From Anaerophaga thermohalophila DSM 12881 (GTDB taxonomy: Bacteria > Bacteroidota > Bacteroidia > Bacteroidales > Marinilabiliaceae), in NCBI RefSeq assembly GCF_000191885.1, contig NZ_AEWI01000012.1:124001-188000 (forward strand): a DNA stretch of 64,000 bases, given 5' to 3'. A program made the position numbers and the translations under genes. Positions 1 through 9,513 of the stretch are shown here, piece by piece; the stretch's first letter is position 1, and each line of letters begins with the position of its first letter. The notes under the pieces were generated by a model. That model was not told the DNA's origin and did not search any database. It worked only from the letters and a program-made list of their open reading frames with translations.

Positions 1-1029
1 AGGTTCAATATAGATGGTATCCGATTCAGGAACTTCGAGCAGTTTTCGTTCCTCAATCTCCATTTCGTTGGCATAGCCGGAGGCTATTTGTACGCCGGTA
101 TAAGTAATAAGACCGATACCAACCAGCCACAGGATGAGCGATGTAACCAGGAAGGCCGGCCCGCCTTTTTTGAAACGGAAAATCAGGTGCATTCCCAGAT
201 AGAACAAAACCAGCAAAGGAATTCCGGCTGCCAGTAAAATACCGATAACAGCGGTTACTTTTTGTCCGGGTAGCAGAAATAAGCTTTCAAGTCCCGGCGT
301 CCATACACTATCGTGGGTCAAACTTTCCAGGATGACATCAGTTAAGGAAAAGGCCATAATAATCCCGCTCAGCGAAAGGAAGGAAATGATGATAAGGAAA
401 ATGCCGGCAACAACAGCGATAACACGTAAAACACCTTTCATTGCATCGCCGTTTCCCGGACGAGACATCTGGCGTCTTCGCCAGGAATCGCTGCCGGGTG
501 CTCCGCCCATCATCATAATGCGTTGTTGCATGGTCACCGCTTTCGGAATGGCGATCCAAAGGATGAGGTAGACCAGAACAGAAGTACCGTACAAGAATGT
601 AGCCAGGATGAAAAGTAACCTGAACAAGACGGGGTCGGTACCAAAATAGTTTCCCAGGCCGCCACAAACACCTCCCAGCACCCGGTTGTCGGGATCACGA
701 AACAATTGTTTTTTCACGTAAGGTTCCTCCCATGTTTTATTTTCGGTGGCTTTGTCGGGATCGTCGGGCGTTTCATAATCGCCGGGATCACCCAGGGTTT
801 TAATGATCTCATTGACATCTTCGAGGGTAACCGATGAGGAAGCATCGGGATGAACGCCCCGAAAGAGCTCTGCAATACGCAGGTTAATGTCCTCAAGCGT
901 TTCTTTGGCTTCATCGGTATCGCCAAGCTTCGCTTTTACTTCCTCCAGGTAGCTGTTTAGCCGGTCATAGGCATCTTCATCTATGCTGAAAGCATGACCT
1001 GCAAGATTGATATGGATGGTTTTCTTCAT
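1..1029 (-). CDS. PspC-domain membrane protein (partial, C-terminus outside window)
   Basis: The reading frame opens with ATG at 1029 and stays open to the window edge, giving 343 residues. The first ~90 residues (MKKTIHINLAGHAFSIDEDA...) form the N-terminal module that Bacteroidota place before PspC. The PspC domain follows at about 104-165 (RDPDNRVLGGVCGGLG, then a hydrophobic segment ending ILWIAIPKA). Further membrane segments lie near 205-235, 265-290 and 300-322. It is a paralogue of the next gene upstream and shares the same start (MKKxxxINxAGxxFxIDEDA). PspC proteins are inner-membrane stress-associated proteins; the exact role here is unknown. It is third in the padR-pspC-pspC operon, 150 bp after the previous gene. 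Confidence 0.9.
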   Translation of the reverse strand, partial: MKKTIHINLAGHAFSIDEDAYDRLNSYLEEVKAKLGDTDEAKETLEDINLRIAELFRGVHPDASSSVTLEDVNEIIKTLGDPGDYETPDDPDKATENKTWEEPYVKKQLFRDPDNRVLGGVCGGLGNYFGTDPVLFRLLFILATFLYGTSVLVYLILWIAIPKAVTMQQRIMMMGGAPGSDSWRRRQMSRPGNGDAMKGVLRVIAVVAGIFLIIISFLSLSGIIMAFSLTDVILESLTHDSVWTPGLESLFLLPGQKVTAVIGILLAAGIPLLVLFYLGMHLIFRFKKGGPAFLVTSLILWLVGIGLITYTGVQIASGYANEMEIEERKLLEVPESDTIYIEP

Positions 1030-1179
1030 AATTTTAGTTGTTAAATATTTTTCAGATTTTTTTCAAAACCAGCGTTCAACTTTTGTTCTTTACCTTTTCT
1101 AAGTCAATGGTACGCGAAACCGCCTGCAACAATATTCAAACTAAAAACCCGATACCCGCCAACTCATCAACTCACCAGT

Positions 1180-2139
1180 TTACATAAACGTATGCATCAT
1201 GTGAGGCCAGGCAAACACCCCCAGCATCTTAAACAGGAACGCGGCCAGCAATACCACGGCTATCAGGATAAGGAATCCTTTCATGGCAGAGCGAAAAGAC
1301 AGCCCCAGTATTAAAAGAATAAGGACAAGGGGGAATATTCCCGGAAAGCCAAAGTGGCTGAACGGGAAATCGAAATGAAATGCCGGATTCCACCCCAATT
1401 CAAAAGGGATGTTGACAAGATTTGCCATAATAATGACTCCCACGATTACAGCCGTAATTACCAGGGCTGTCCGGTCGCGTTTATGAAACCGTCCCAGGTA
1501 ATCTTCACCTTTTCTGTAGGCGCGTGATTGCCGGAATTTTCGTTTTACCTCGTTGTATTCGTTGCGGATGTTTTTTTCTATGTTCGAAATGTTGACATCA
1601 TGCCCTTGCATTTCGAGCCGCTGGGCAGCTGTTAAGGCAGGGGGAATGGCTATCCACAGGATGATGTAGATAGGAATAATTGCCCCAAAGCTCAGGAAGG
1701 GTAATACTGCAAACAAAACCCTGACCACTACCCGGTCGATGTCGAAATATGCAGCAATTCCAGAGCAAACGCCGCCAAAAACGCGGTCTTCCACATCGCG
1801 ATACAAACGACGTCGTGGTGGCACTGTTGAAAAGGTATTTCCCTGCTCCTGCCCGCTGCTTTCATTGTCAGCCGGCTCTTCTGAGAAATCTTCTGGTTGT
1901 CCCATCGTATTGACAATTTCCTCAACCAGGTCTATGGTGATAACACCTGTTGTAGGATTGATTTTATCTTCGAACAGCTCTCTTATGCGCGCTTCTATGT
2001 CATCGTAAATTTCTTGTCCACCCTCTTTTTCACGCGACCATATCTCAAGTTTCTTAAGATATTCTTCCAGTCGTGCAAATGCATCTTCATCGATATAGAA
2101 AGAACGGCCTGCAATATTAATGGTCACTACTTTCTTCAT
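1180..2139 (-). CDS. PspC-domain membrane protein
   Basis: 319 residues. The N-terminal ~85 residues form the Bacteroidota-specific module; a PspC domain lies at about 108-170 (YRDVEDRVFGGVCSGIAAYF, then IILWIAIPPA), and several more hydrophobic segments follow after residue 225. The start ATG at 2139 lies inside the end of padR (23-bp overlap), so the two are translationally coupled. Family knowledge: PspC proteins act at the inner membrane and respond to envelope stress; in Bacteroidota they are commonly paired with PadR repressors. Function beyond that is inference. Confidence 0.92.
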   Translation of the reverse strand: MKKVVTINIAGRSFYIDEDAFARLEEYLKKLEIWSREKEGGQEIYDDIEARIRELFEDKINPTTGVITIDLVEEIVNTMGQPEDFSEEPADNESSGQEQGNTFSTVPPRRRLYRDVEDRVFGGVCSGIAAYFDIDRVVVRVLFAVLPFLSFGAIIPIYIILWIAIPPALTAAQRLEMQGHDVNISNIEKNIRNEYNEVKRKFRQSRAYRKGEDYLGRFHKRDRTALVITAVIVGVIIMANLVNIPFELGWNPAFHFDFPFSHFGFPGIFPLVLILLILGLSFRSAMKGFLILIAVVLLAAFLFKMLGVFAWPHMMHTFM

Positions 2140-2473
2140 GGTTTTGATTTTTGGAGTTAATGAATTGAACAGAATTTACTAACTCTGTCCAGGACAAGTC
2201 AAGTTCCTGAAGAAACTCGCGTCCCCGGTCGGTCAGTTCATAATATTTGCGTGGCGGCCCTTGTGTCGATTCCTCCCAACGGTACGACAAGAGCCCGGCA
2301 TTTTTAAGCCTTGTAAGAAGGGGGTAAAGTGTTCCCTCAACCACGATGATGCGCGCTTCCTTCATCTCATTAATGATGTCCGAAGCATAAGCATCTCCTC
2401 TTGACAGAACCGAAAGGATGCAATATTCCAGCACTCCCTTTCGCATCTGAGCTTTGGCATTTTCTATCTTCAT
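2117..2473 (-). CDS. PadR-family transcriptional regulator
   Basis: 118 residues, a typical small PadR winged-helix protein. The helix-turn-helix region covers about 10-80 (YCILSVLSRGDAYASDII ... VEGTLYPLLTRL), followed by the wing (GPPRKYYELTDRGREFL) and a short C-terminal helix. PadR proteins are mostly autorepressors of the operon they head. Here the gene precedes and overlaps a pspC gene, and the upstream promoter carries two nested inverted repeats over its -7 and -33 boxes (see 3009-3059), fitting autoregulation. The ligand is unknown. Confidence 0.93.
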   Translation of the reverse strand: MKIENAKAQMRKGVLEYCILSVLSRGDAYASDIINEMKEARIIVVEGTLYPLLTRLKNAGLLSYRWEESTQGPPRKYYELTDRGREFLQELDLSWTELVNSVQFINSKNQNHEESSDH

Positions 2474-2485
2474 ATTTTTTTGTTT

Positions 2486-2722
2486 TTAAAACGGCAGACC
2501 AATCATGAAGTATGATGCTGCATGGTTTGATCTTTCTTCTCCCGAATCGGCTTCGGTACAGTATTCAACATCTTTCTTTGGTCTCTCAGCGGCCACTGAA
2601 GTTTTATCTGCAACTTGTGGAACAGGTTGTTGCCTGCCCGTTAATAATACGGCCAATATGAATAGAATGCTAAAAGCGACAATTGACCCTGTTCTTTTGG
2701 TGATGTTACGATTTTTCTTCAT
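2486..2722 (-). CDS. possible small secreted or membrane protein ahead of padR
   Basis: 78 residues, ending 12 bp before the padR start. The N-terminus has lysines and arginines followed by a hydrophobic stretch (SIVAFSILFILAVLLTG), which looks like a signal or membrane segment; the rest is charged. I recognise no domain. Its place on the same strand between the operon promoter and padR makes a real gene plausible, but it could be chance. No strong ribosome binding site was seen. Confidence 0.35.
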   Translation of the reverse strand: MKKNRNITKRTGSIVAFSILFILAVLLTGRQQPVPQVADKTSVAAERPKKDVEYCTEADSGEERSNHAASYFMIGLPF

Positions 2723-3008
2723 TACCTTTTATTCAAATCAAAAACGCAAATAATGCTATATCCTCTGTTTGCCATATAGAGTTCGACGCCTGCCTGTCAG
2801 GCAAATTTTCGGAACAAACTGAAAAATCCCTTTCTGCATAAGTTCCTGTTAGTAAGAATTTGGGTTCTACAAAATTTATTACTTCTGCCTGGCGGTTACT
2901 TTTTATAGGGTGCTTAAAATTATGATGGCTATATGTTTTGATCTTTAAGAGATGCTACTACATCAAATCTTTTTTACTGATATCTGAACTTGTTTATACA
3001 CTGAATAG

Positions 3009-3059
3009 GGTATTGCAAATATATAAATATAATTTAGTACTATGCAATACCAAGTATTA
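3009..3059 (-). promoter_or_regulatory. padR-pspC operon promoter with candidate PadR operator
   Basis: On the minus strand TATATTTG (3023-3016) fits the Bacteroidota -7 box, and TTG (3047-3045) lies 21 bases upstream as the -33 box. A perfect 9-bp inverted repeat (GGTATTGCA 3009-3017, TGCAATACC 3043-3051) has one arm over each box. A second near-perfect repeat, TAGTACT (3035-3041) and AGTATTA (3053-3059) with an 11-base spacer, overlaps the -33 region. Such placement would let a PadR dimer block polymerase. Operator function is inferred from position and symmetry. Confidence 0.6.
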
Positions 3060-3169
3060 TTTTTTTGAAGAAGATTTGTTTTTTTGCTTCACGGGCTATC
3101 GCAGCATCCGTTAATTAAATTTAACACCACATAAAACAGAGGATGGCTGCTTGTTGTTATTAAAAAGCG

Positions 3170-3177
3170 TAATTTTG
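3170..3177 (+). promoter_or_regulatory. likely -7 box of typA
   Basis: TAATTTTG fits TAnnTTTG and lies 22 bases before the typA ATG at 3200. A TTG at 3151-3153 is only 16 bases upstream, so the -33 element is poor. An AAGGAAC stretch just before the ATG may act as ribosome binding site. Confidence 0.45.
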
Positions 3178-3199
3178 CACGCTATTTTAAGGAACAATT

Positions 3200-4999
3200 A
3201 TGCAGTCAATCAGAAATGTAGCAATTATAGCCCATGTTGACCACGGGAAAACCACGCTGGTGGATGAAATGCTGAAGGCAGGTAACCTTTTCAGCGAGCA
3301 TCAGCGACCGGGCGAACTTATCATGGACAGCAACGATTTAGAAAGGGAGCGGGGCATCACCATACTTTCCAAAAATGCTTCGGTGGTTTGGAACAATCAT
3401 AAAATAAATATCATAGATACACCCGGTCACTCCGATTTTGGCGGGGAGGTGGAGCGGGTGCTCAATATGGCCGACGGGGTACTTTTGCTCGTAGATGCTT
3501 TTGAAGGGCCGATGCCACAAACCCGGTTTGTCCTTCAGAAAGCTTTGGGATTGGGTCTGAAGCCCATTGTCGTTATCAATAAAGTTGACAAACCCAATTG
3601 TCGTCCTGAAGAAGTACAGGAAATGGTGTTTGATTTGATGTTTAATCTTAATGCCAGCGAGGCGCAGCTTGATTTCCCCACGGTTTACGGTTCGGCACGC
3701 GACGGATGGATGTCAACAGACTGGAAAAAACAAACTTCCGATATCAGTGCCCTGATGGATGCCATTATTGAACACATTCCTGTTCCTGAAGAAAGAAAAG
3801 GAACGCCACAGATGCTGATTACCTCATTGGAATATTCCCCTTATGTTGGGCGAATTGCCATTGGGCGTATGCATCGTGGTACACTGAAAACAGGGCAGGA
3901 AGTTGCCGTTGTCGGCCGTAACGGCGATGTGTACAAAACCAGGATCAAAGAGTTGAACGTGTTCGAAGGGCTGGGGCGAACCAAAACCAATGTCCTGCCA
4001 AACGGGGAACTCGGTGCCATCATTGGTCTCGATGGATTTGAAATAGGCGACAGTATATGCGATCCGGAAAATCCTGAGCCGCTGGACCCCATTGCCATCG
4101 ACGAGCCTACCATGAGCATGTTGTTTACCATCAATAACTCACCCTTTTTCGGGAAAGACGGTAAATACGTTACATCCCGGCACATCAGGGAACGACTCGA
4201 CAAAGAGTTGGAGAAAAACCTGGCGCTAAGAGTTGAAGAGACCGATTCGTCCGATGCATGGAATGTTTACGGACGGGGTGTATTGCATTTGTCGGTGCTT
4301 ATTGAGACCATGCGCCGCGAAGGATATGAATTGCAGGTTGGACAACCCCGTGTGATCGTCAAAGAGATTGGAGGAGAGAAACACGAACCGGTAGAAGAGT
4401 TGACCATTGACCTGCCCGATGAGTATAGTGGCCGCGCCATAGAAATGGTTACACAGCGAAAGGGCGATCTTCTGTCGATGGAACGAAAAGGCGACCGTGT
4501 TGTTCTCGAATTTAATATTCCGTCAAGAGGCATTATCGGACTTAGAAACAACTTAATGACAGCCACTGCCGGAGAAGCTATAATGGCTCACCGATTTATA
4601 GCTTTTCAGCCATGGAAAGGAGACATCCCTAAACGCCTGAACGGATCACTCATTGCTATGGAGTCGGGAACCGCCATTGCCTATGCTCTTGATAAACTGC
4701 AGGACCGGGGCAGGTTCTTTGTTTACCCCCAGGAAGAGGTTTATATGGGGCAGGTAATTGGCGAAAACAGCAGGGAAGGCGATATTACTGTGAACGTTAC
4801 TAAAACGAAGAAGCTGACCAATATGCGGGCTTCGGGTTCAGACGAAAAGGCCAAACTGGCACCGCCTGTTGTCTTTAGCCTCGAAGAAGCTCTGGAATAT
4901 ATTCAGGGTGATGAATATGTTGAAGTGACTCCCAAAGCCATCCGGTTACGCAAAATTTTACTTCAGGAACATGAAAGAAAGCGACTGGCTAAGAAGTGA
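3200..4999 (+). CDS. typA: ribosome-associated translational GTPase TypA/BipA
   Basis: 599 residues, the normal TypA length. The G domain shows G1 AHVDHGKTT (residues 11-19), switch-I region RERGITI, G3 DTPGH near residue 75 and G4 NKVD near 127. These are followed by domain II, an EF-G-like domain III/V region and the TypA-specific C-terminus ([15 protein letters not shown]). TypA binds the 70S ribosome, is needed for stress and low-temperature growth, and helps late 50S assembly. It stands alone, divergent from the padR operon. Confidence 0.98.
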   Translation: MQSIRNVAIIAHVDHGKTTLVDEMLKAGNLFSEHQRPGELIMDSNDLERERGITILSKNASVVWNNHKINIIDTPGHSDFGGEVERVLNMADGVLLLVDAFEGPMPQTRFVLQKALGLGLKPIVVINKVDKPNCRPEEVQEMVFDLMFNLNASEAQLDFPTVYGSARDGWMSTDWKKQTSDISALMDAIIEHIPVPEERKGTPQMLITSLEYSPYVGRIAIGRMHRGTLKTGQEVAVVGRNGDVYKTRIKELNVFEGLGRTKTNVLPNGELGAIIGLDGFEIGDSICDPENPEPLDPIAIDEPTMSMLFTINNSPFFGKDGKYVTSRHIRERLDKELEKNLALRVEETDSSDAWNVYGRGVLHLSVLIETMRREGYELQVGQPRVIVKEIGGEKHEPVEELTIDLPDEYSGRAIEMVTQRKGDLLSMERKGDRVVLEFNIPSRGIIGLRNNLMTATAGEAIMAHRFIAFQPWKGDIPKRLNGSLIAMESGTAIAYALDKLQDRGRFFVYPQEEVYMGQVIGENSREGDITVNVTKTKKLTNMRASGSDEKAKLAPPVVFSLEEALEYIQGDEYVEVTPKAIRLRKILLQEHERKRLAKK

Positions 5000-5302
5000 C
5001 AGGCGCCGCCTGAACAGACAGACGTAAATCGTTGTGCGTTCTACTGCTTTGCGATATTGTACCAGGCTTATTCATGAAGTTGGACTGGTGTTTTGTTTGA
5101 GAAGGAAGAAGTAGTTTGATTTTACATAGCTGACTAAAGCGGTTTTTCACTGTTCATCAGATACGAAACAGAAAAATTTCAATCGGTTATGAAAACTTTC
5201 GTATAGACAGAACGTATAGAAAGTTAGGTGTTTTTCAAAAGTACCTTTTTCAATAGAACGTTAGATTTTAAGATATAAGATGAATTTTATAGTACCTATA
5301 TA
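5000..5302. other. intergenic, no gene seen
   Basis: AT-rich spacer between typA and the histidine kinase. No open frame with coding character and no clear terminator after typA. Repeat A1 follows directly; the remaining 130 bp up to the kinase start show no recognisable promoter box. Confidence 0.6.
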
Positions 5303-5445
5303 TGAGCCCGGTCTTAAAAGCATCTTTGTTGCCAAACTCGTTGTTGTTTTAAATTTTTGATTCTTCATTAGCAACTGGTTAACTCGGGTATCAAAATTTA
5401 AAACGTTTTGATTCTGACAAAAATATGCTTTTTATACTTCACTCG
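5303..5445 (+). repeat. family A MITE-like element, copy A1
   Basis: About 143 bp. The left end TGAGCCCGGTCTTAAAAGCA and the right end (TATGCTTTTTATACTTCACTC) are imperfect inverted copies of each other. The inner arms (AACTCGTTGTTGTT and AGCAACTGGTTAACTC) also pair partly, so the element is a long imperfect palindrome. Full-length relatives lie at 9318-9460, 21163-21306 and 43935-44077. Confidence 0.85.
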
Positions 5446-5579
5446 ATTTTAAAAAATATGTTTTGCATTAGCTTCACCAGGTTTAAGTGCGCTTTAATAT
5501 AAATATCTTACAGATAGCTACTTGTGATTAATATAAAGGGTTATTGATTTTTAGCAGATAAAAAATCTATACGGAAGAT

Positions 5580-8500
5580 ATGCATAAAGGATTATTAATT
5601 GTTGTCCTTTTATTTAGTTGTTTCATAGCCAGGGCACAAAGTCCCAATATGAAATTCAGGCATATTACCTCAAAGAATGGGTTGGTGCAGAATAATGTTG
5701 TGGAAATTTTGCAGGATTCGAAGGGATTTATGTGGTTTGGCACTAGGGCCGGATTAAATCGATTTGACGGGTATAATTTCAGGGTTTATGAATACTCATC
5801 TGATGAACAAAACTCGATGAGCAGCAACCAGATCAGTTCGATGGTTGAGGACGGGGACGGGTATATATGGATTGGATATTTAGGCGGTGGGCTTGACCGG
5901 TATAATCCTGAAAATGAAACATTTGAAAATTTTAATAAGATTCCCGGTTCATATCAGGAAATACCTTCTACCAATGTGGCAGCTATTATTGAAGATTCTG
6001 AGAAAAATATTTGGATTGGGACTTATGGTTCAGGACTGTTTAAGATAAATAGCGATCGTAGCAGTTTGATGCGGATGGTGCATAATCCCGATGACGAAGG
6101 CTCTCTTGGATATAATAGTGTCAGGGCCATCCTTGAGGATTCGAAAGGATATATATGGATAGGGTTTTGGGCAGATAGAGGAATTGATCGTTATGATCCG
6201 GAAAAGGGGACTTTTGAGCACTTCAGACATAATCCTGATAACCCTCACTCACCAGCAGGTAATAGCATTTATGATATTTATGAAGACAGTTCCGGTAATA
6301 TCTGGTTTGCTACGCTCGGCAACGGAGTCAGTTGTTATAACCCGGAAACCAAATCGTTTGAAAATTTCTCACATGATCCTTCAAATGACAATTCTCTGAG
6401 CAGCAATTTTGTGAGAGCGGTTGTTGAAGACGACCGGGGCAATATTTGGTTTGGAACAGAGAATGGAGGACTAAGTATTTATAATCCTGCTGAAGGAAAT
6501 TTTTTAACCGTAGTACAGGACGATATTGATTCCGAAAGCATTAACAATAATTCTATATATTCACTCTATAAAGATTCCGGCGGTAATATATGGATTGGTA
6601 CTTACTCGGGTGGTGTTAACGTTTATTTCAAAAACTATAATGCTTTCGAGCATTTTCGAAAGAAAAACCTCAGCAACGGATTAACGCATAATAGTGTAAC
6701 AAGTTTTGAACAGGACCCTTCCGGAAATATTTGGATAGGCACGGATGGCGGCGGTATTAGCATTCTTGATTTGAAAAGTCTTGATTTTAGAACGTTTTCC
6801 TTTGGTTCGGATGATGAAAGACTGGTAGAAGATGATTATGTAATGGGAATTACCTGTGATTCTGATGAGAATATGTGGTTTGGGACATGGGGTGGAGGTC
6901 TTGTGAGATATGATCTGTCAAAGGAGGAATTTACAAGATTTAGATATGATCCCTCGGATGAAGGGAGTATTAATTCGAATGCAGTATCCATGGTTTATGA
7001 AGACCACGGTCATAATATATGGGTGGGTACTTTTGGTGGCGGATTAAATTTATACGATAAGGAGTCGGGCACTTTTTCTCATTTTATGAACGATCCTGAT
7101 GATGAGCAGACAATTAGCAACAATTTTATTGTCAATATTATTGAAGGAGAGGGTCGATATCTTTGGATTGGGACTGACGGTGGTGGGGTGAATATGCTGC
7201 GGCCAAACGGGACTTTCCGGCGGTTTATTGGCGTTGAAGGCGATGGCAGAGGGCTTCGAAACGGAAATATTTTATGTTCGATGAAAGATCATAAAGGAGA
7301 TTTGTGGTTCGGAACCAACAGAGGTTTGCACAGGTTAAATACGGACAATCTCCGTTTCTATTATTATTCTTTGGGAGACAGCCTTACAGAATTCAGAGTG
7401 TTGGGAATTGAGGAGGACAATCGTCACAATTTGTGGGTTAGTACTAATGACGGGTTGTTTAAGTTTAATCCCGACACCAAAGTCTACAGAAGATATTCTA
7501 CTTCTCACGGATTGCAGGATATTGAATTTAACAGAGGTGCTTCATTTAAGGACAAGGATGGCTACCTCTATTTTGGCGGGATTAATGGATTTAATCGTTT
7601 CCATCCGGATAGTGTTCGCATTTCAGTTAGTTATCCTCCCATTGAGCTTGTAGGGTTTGAGGTATACAATAAACCGGTAGAGATAGGCGGGAAGGATTCT
7701 CTTTTAAAAAAATCAATTACAGAAACAGAGTCTATTGAAATTCCCTGGCGCTATTCCATGTTTTCAATTGATTATGCTGCACTGAATTATAATTTTTCGG
7801 ACGATATTGAATATGCCTACATGCTTGAAAACTTTGACAAGCATTGGTATTATGTGGGAAAAAACCGCAAAGCGACTTATACCAATTTGAATCCCGGCGA
7901 ATATGTTTTCAAAATAAAGTGTAAGGTTGATGATGAATGGGGGGAAGAACAGCAAAAATTAAAAATTGTAATACTCCCGCCTTTTTGGCAAACATACTGG
8001 TTCAGGGGATTCCTGATACTTGTTGTGGTATTTATTTTTGCCGGCTTTTATTTGTCAAGGATGCGTCGCATTCGCCGGCTGAATACCCTTGTTGACAGGC
8101 GCACAGAAGAAATCCGGCAGCAAAAAGAGGTGCTGGAAAAACAGAAAGAGCAGTTGTTGGAGATCAATGCCATATTGAAAGAACGTCAGGAAAAAATCGA
8201 GAAGCAGGCAAACGAGCTTGTTGAACAGAGTAATGAACTGGCTCAGGTGATTGCTACAAAGGATAAATTTCTGTCTATTATTGCACACGATCTTCGTGGA
8301 CCATTCACTTCCATTATCGGATTTTCAGAATTGTTGCTCGCCAATTTGAAGAGTTTTACATCGGAAGAAATAGAGGATCATCTGAGTCAGATTCATCGGG
8401 CAGCAGAACAAACATACAGCTTATTGGAGGATTTACTTTTATGGGCCAACTCTCAGTCCGGAAAATTGACAACAAACCTGAAAACCATCAACGTGGATGA

Positions 8501-8933
8501 AGTCTGTAGTGAAGTTTTTGAGTTACTTAAGGAACAGGCCTGTCGAAAGAACATAAAAATTGATTTCCGGCCATGTGGCAACACCTATGTCAGAGCCGAT
8601 CGGTTTATGCTGAAAACCATTGTGCGTAATCTCCTCTCCAATGCCATTAAATTTACTTCAGCTGGCGGACAAATCATTGTAAAAACCGAAAGAAAGCAGA
8701 ACGTGGCAATGGTTACTGTTTCGGATAACGGAGTTGGCATAAGCAAGGAACTTCAGGAAAAACTGTGGGATGTATCTACCCATACTTCGCAAACGGGAAC
8801 CGCCAATGAAACCGGCAGCGGCCTCGGACTGCTTTTGTGTAGGGAGTTTGTCGAAAAACAACAGGGGAAAATATGGGTTGAGAGCACTCCCGGTGAAGGC
8901 AGTGATTTTAAATTCACCCTTCCTCTGACCTGA
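5580..8933 (+). CDS. periplasmic propeller sensor histidine kinase
   Basis: 1117 residues. A signal peptide (1-20, ending ARAQ) is followed by many two-component regulator propeller repeats (recurring GxIWIGT/NIWFGT blades, about 25-720), a Y_Y_Y domain (about 733-790) and a membrane segment near 803-827. A coiled coil (830-895), HisKA with phospho-acceptor His903 (IIAHDLRGP), and a HATPase with N box near 1020, DNGVGIS near 1048 and GSGLGL near 1079 complete it. Most Bacteroidota proteins of this build are hybrids with receiver and AraC domains; this one ends after the ATPase domain and has no response regulator beside it, so its partner lies elsewhere. Ligand unknown; many relatives sense glycans. 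Confidence 0.95.
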   Translation: MHKGLLIVVLLFSCFIARAQSPNMKFRHITSKNGLVQNNVVEILQDSKGFMWFGTRAGLNRFDGYNFRVYEYSSDEQNSMSSNQISSMVEDGDGYIWIGYLGGGLDRYNPENETFENFNKIPGSYQEIPSTNVAAIIEDSEKNIWIGTYGSGLFKINSDRSSLMRMVHNPDDEGSLGYNSVRAILEDSKGYIWIGFWADRGIDRYDPEKGTFEHFRHNPDNPHSPAGNSIYDIYEDSSGNIWFATLGNGVSCYNPETKSFENFSHDPSNDNSLSSNFVRAVVEDDRGNIWFGTENGGLSIYNPAEGNFLTVVQDDIDSESINNNSIYSLYKDSGGNIWIGTYSGGVNVYFKNYNAFEHFRKKNLSNGLTHNSVTSFEQDPSGNIWIGTDGGGISILDLKSLDFRTFSFGSDDERLVEDDYVMGITCDSDENMWFGTWGGGLVRYDLSKEEFTRFRYDPSDEGSINSNAVSMVYEDHGHNIWVGTFGGGLNLYDKESGTFSHFMNDPDDEQTISNNFIVNIIEGEGRYLWIGTDGGGVNMLRPNGTFRRFIGVEGDGRGLRNGNILCSMKDHKGDLWFGTNRGLHRLNTDNLRFYYYSLGDSLTEFRVLGIEEDNRHNLWVSTNDGLFKFNPDTKVYRRYSTSHGLQDIEFNRGASFKDKDGYLYFGGINGFNRFHPDSVRISVSYPPIELVGFEVYNKPVEIGGKDSLLKKSITETESIEIPWRYSMFSIDYAALNYNFSDDIEYAYMLENFDKHWYYVGKNRKATYTNLNPGEYVFKIKCKVDDEWGEEQQKLKIVILPPFWQTYWFRGFLILVVVFIFAGFYLSRMRRIRRLNTLVDRRTEEIRQQKEVLEKQKEQLLEINAILKERQEKIEKQANELVEQSNELAQVIATKDKFLSIIAHDLRGPFTSIIGFSELLLANLKSFTSEEIEDHLSQIHRAAEQTYSLLEDLLLWANSQSGKLTTNLKTINVDEVCSEVFELLKEQACRKNIKIDFRPCGNTYVRADRFMLKTIVRNLLSNAIKFTSAGGQIIVKTERKQNVAMVTVSDNGVGISKELQEKLWDVSTHTSQTGTANETGSGLGLLLCREFVEKQQGKIWVESTPGEGSDFKFTLPLT

Positions 8934-9043
8934 AAAGAGATTTTGACACTTCAATAATTCTACATATCTTCATATTCTTTTACTATAGTTCCTTACTCCT
9001 ACCCTGGAAAAGCCAGAAGCACAAGTTATAAAAATCTAATCAG

Positions 9044-9157
9044 AATTAGCCCGATAAGCTAATTGCTACGCAATTTTTTTGGTTGTCAACGAATTTCGCA
9101 CTTTTGGTGCGACTTTTAAACGGCTGTGCCGTTTAAAAAAAGCAGTTTTACAGCTTT
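9044..9157. repeat. run of consecutive short stem-loops
   Basis: Successive inverted repeats: AATTAGC/GCTAATT (9044-9050, 9058-9064), AATTGC/GCAATT (9061-9066, 9070-9075), TCGCAC/GTGCGA (9096-9101, 9107-9112), TTTAAACGGC/GCCGTTTAAA with a 3-base loop (9115-9124, 9128-9137), and AAAGCAG/CAGCTTT with one mismatch (9139-9145, 9151-9157). The fourth is the strongest. No gene overlaps. One could end kinase transcription, but the regular series goes beyond a normal terminator. Confidence 0.7.
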
Positions 9158-9317
9158 TAGATTCGCGTAATTCATGCCATTAGCTGACCCAGGACAAGGA
9201 ATGGCGTAACCATTTTCAGATAACATTAGAAAATATTTTGCCAAAAAAACACGAATATCAGGAATAAGACACTGAATGGCTGCGGTTTTGTCAGGCAAGA
9301 AAAGCATAAATAATGTA

Positions 9318-9460
9318 TGAGCCCGGTCTAAAAAGCATCTTTGTTGCCAAACTCGTTGTTGTTTTAATTTTTTGCATCCTCATTAACAACGAGTTAACTC
9401 CGGCACAAAAATTTAAAACGCCTTGATTCTGACAAAAATATGCTTTTTATACTGCACTCA
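9318..9460 (+). repeat. family A MITE-like element, copy A2
   Basis: 143 bp, from TGAGCCCGGTCTAAAAAGCA to the inverted end finishing ACTGCACTCA. Inner arms AACTCGTTGTT and AACAACGAGTT pair perfectly. The bases just outside both ends are TGTA (9314-9317 and 9461-9464), a possible 4-bp target duplication. It sits about 50 bp before the broken fhs gene. Confidence 0.88.
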
Positions 9461-9513
9461 TGTATTTAAAGTGTTTGCAAAAGTTTAACGAATAGATATA
9501 AAAGAATACTGTT

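Noticed and set aside
9116-9307. Minus-strand open frame of 63 codons before fhs
   Set aside because: Its C-terminal part is made of the hairpin sequence at 9115-9157, it has no recognisable domain, and its start lies next to a repeat; probably chance.
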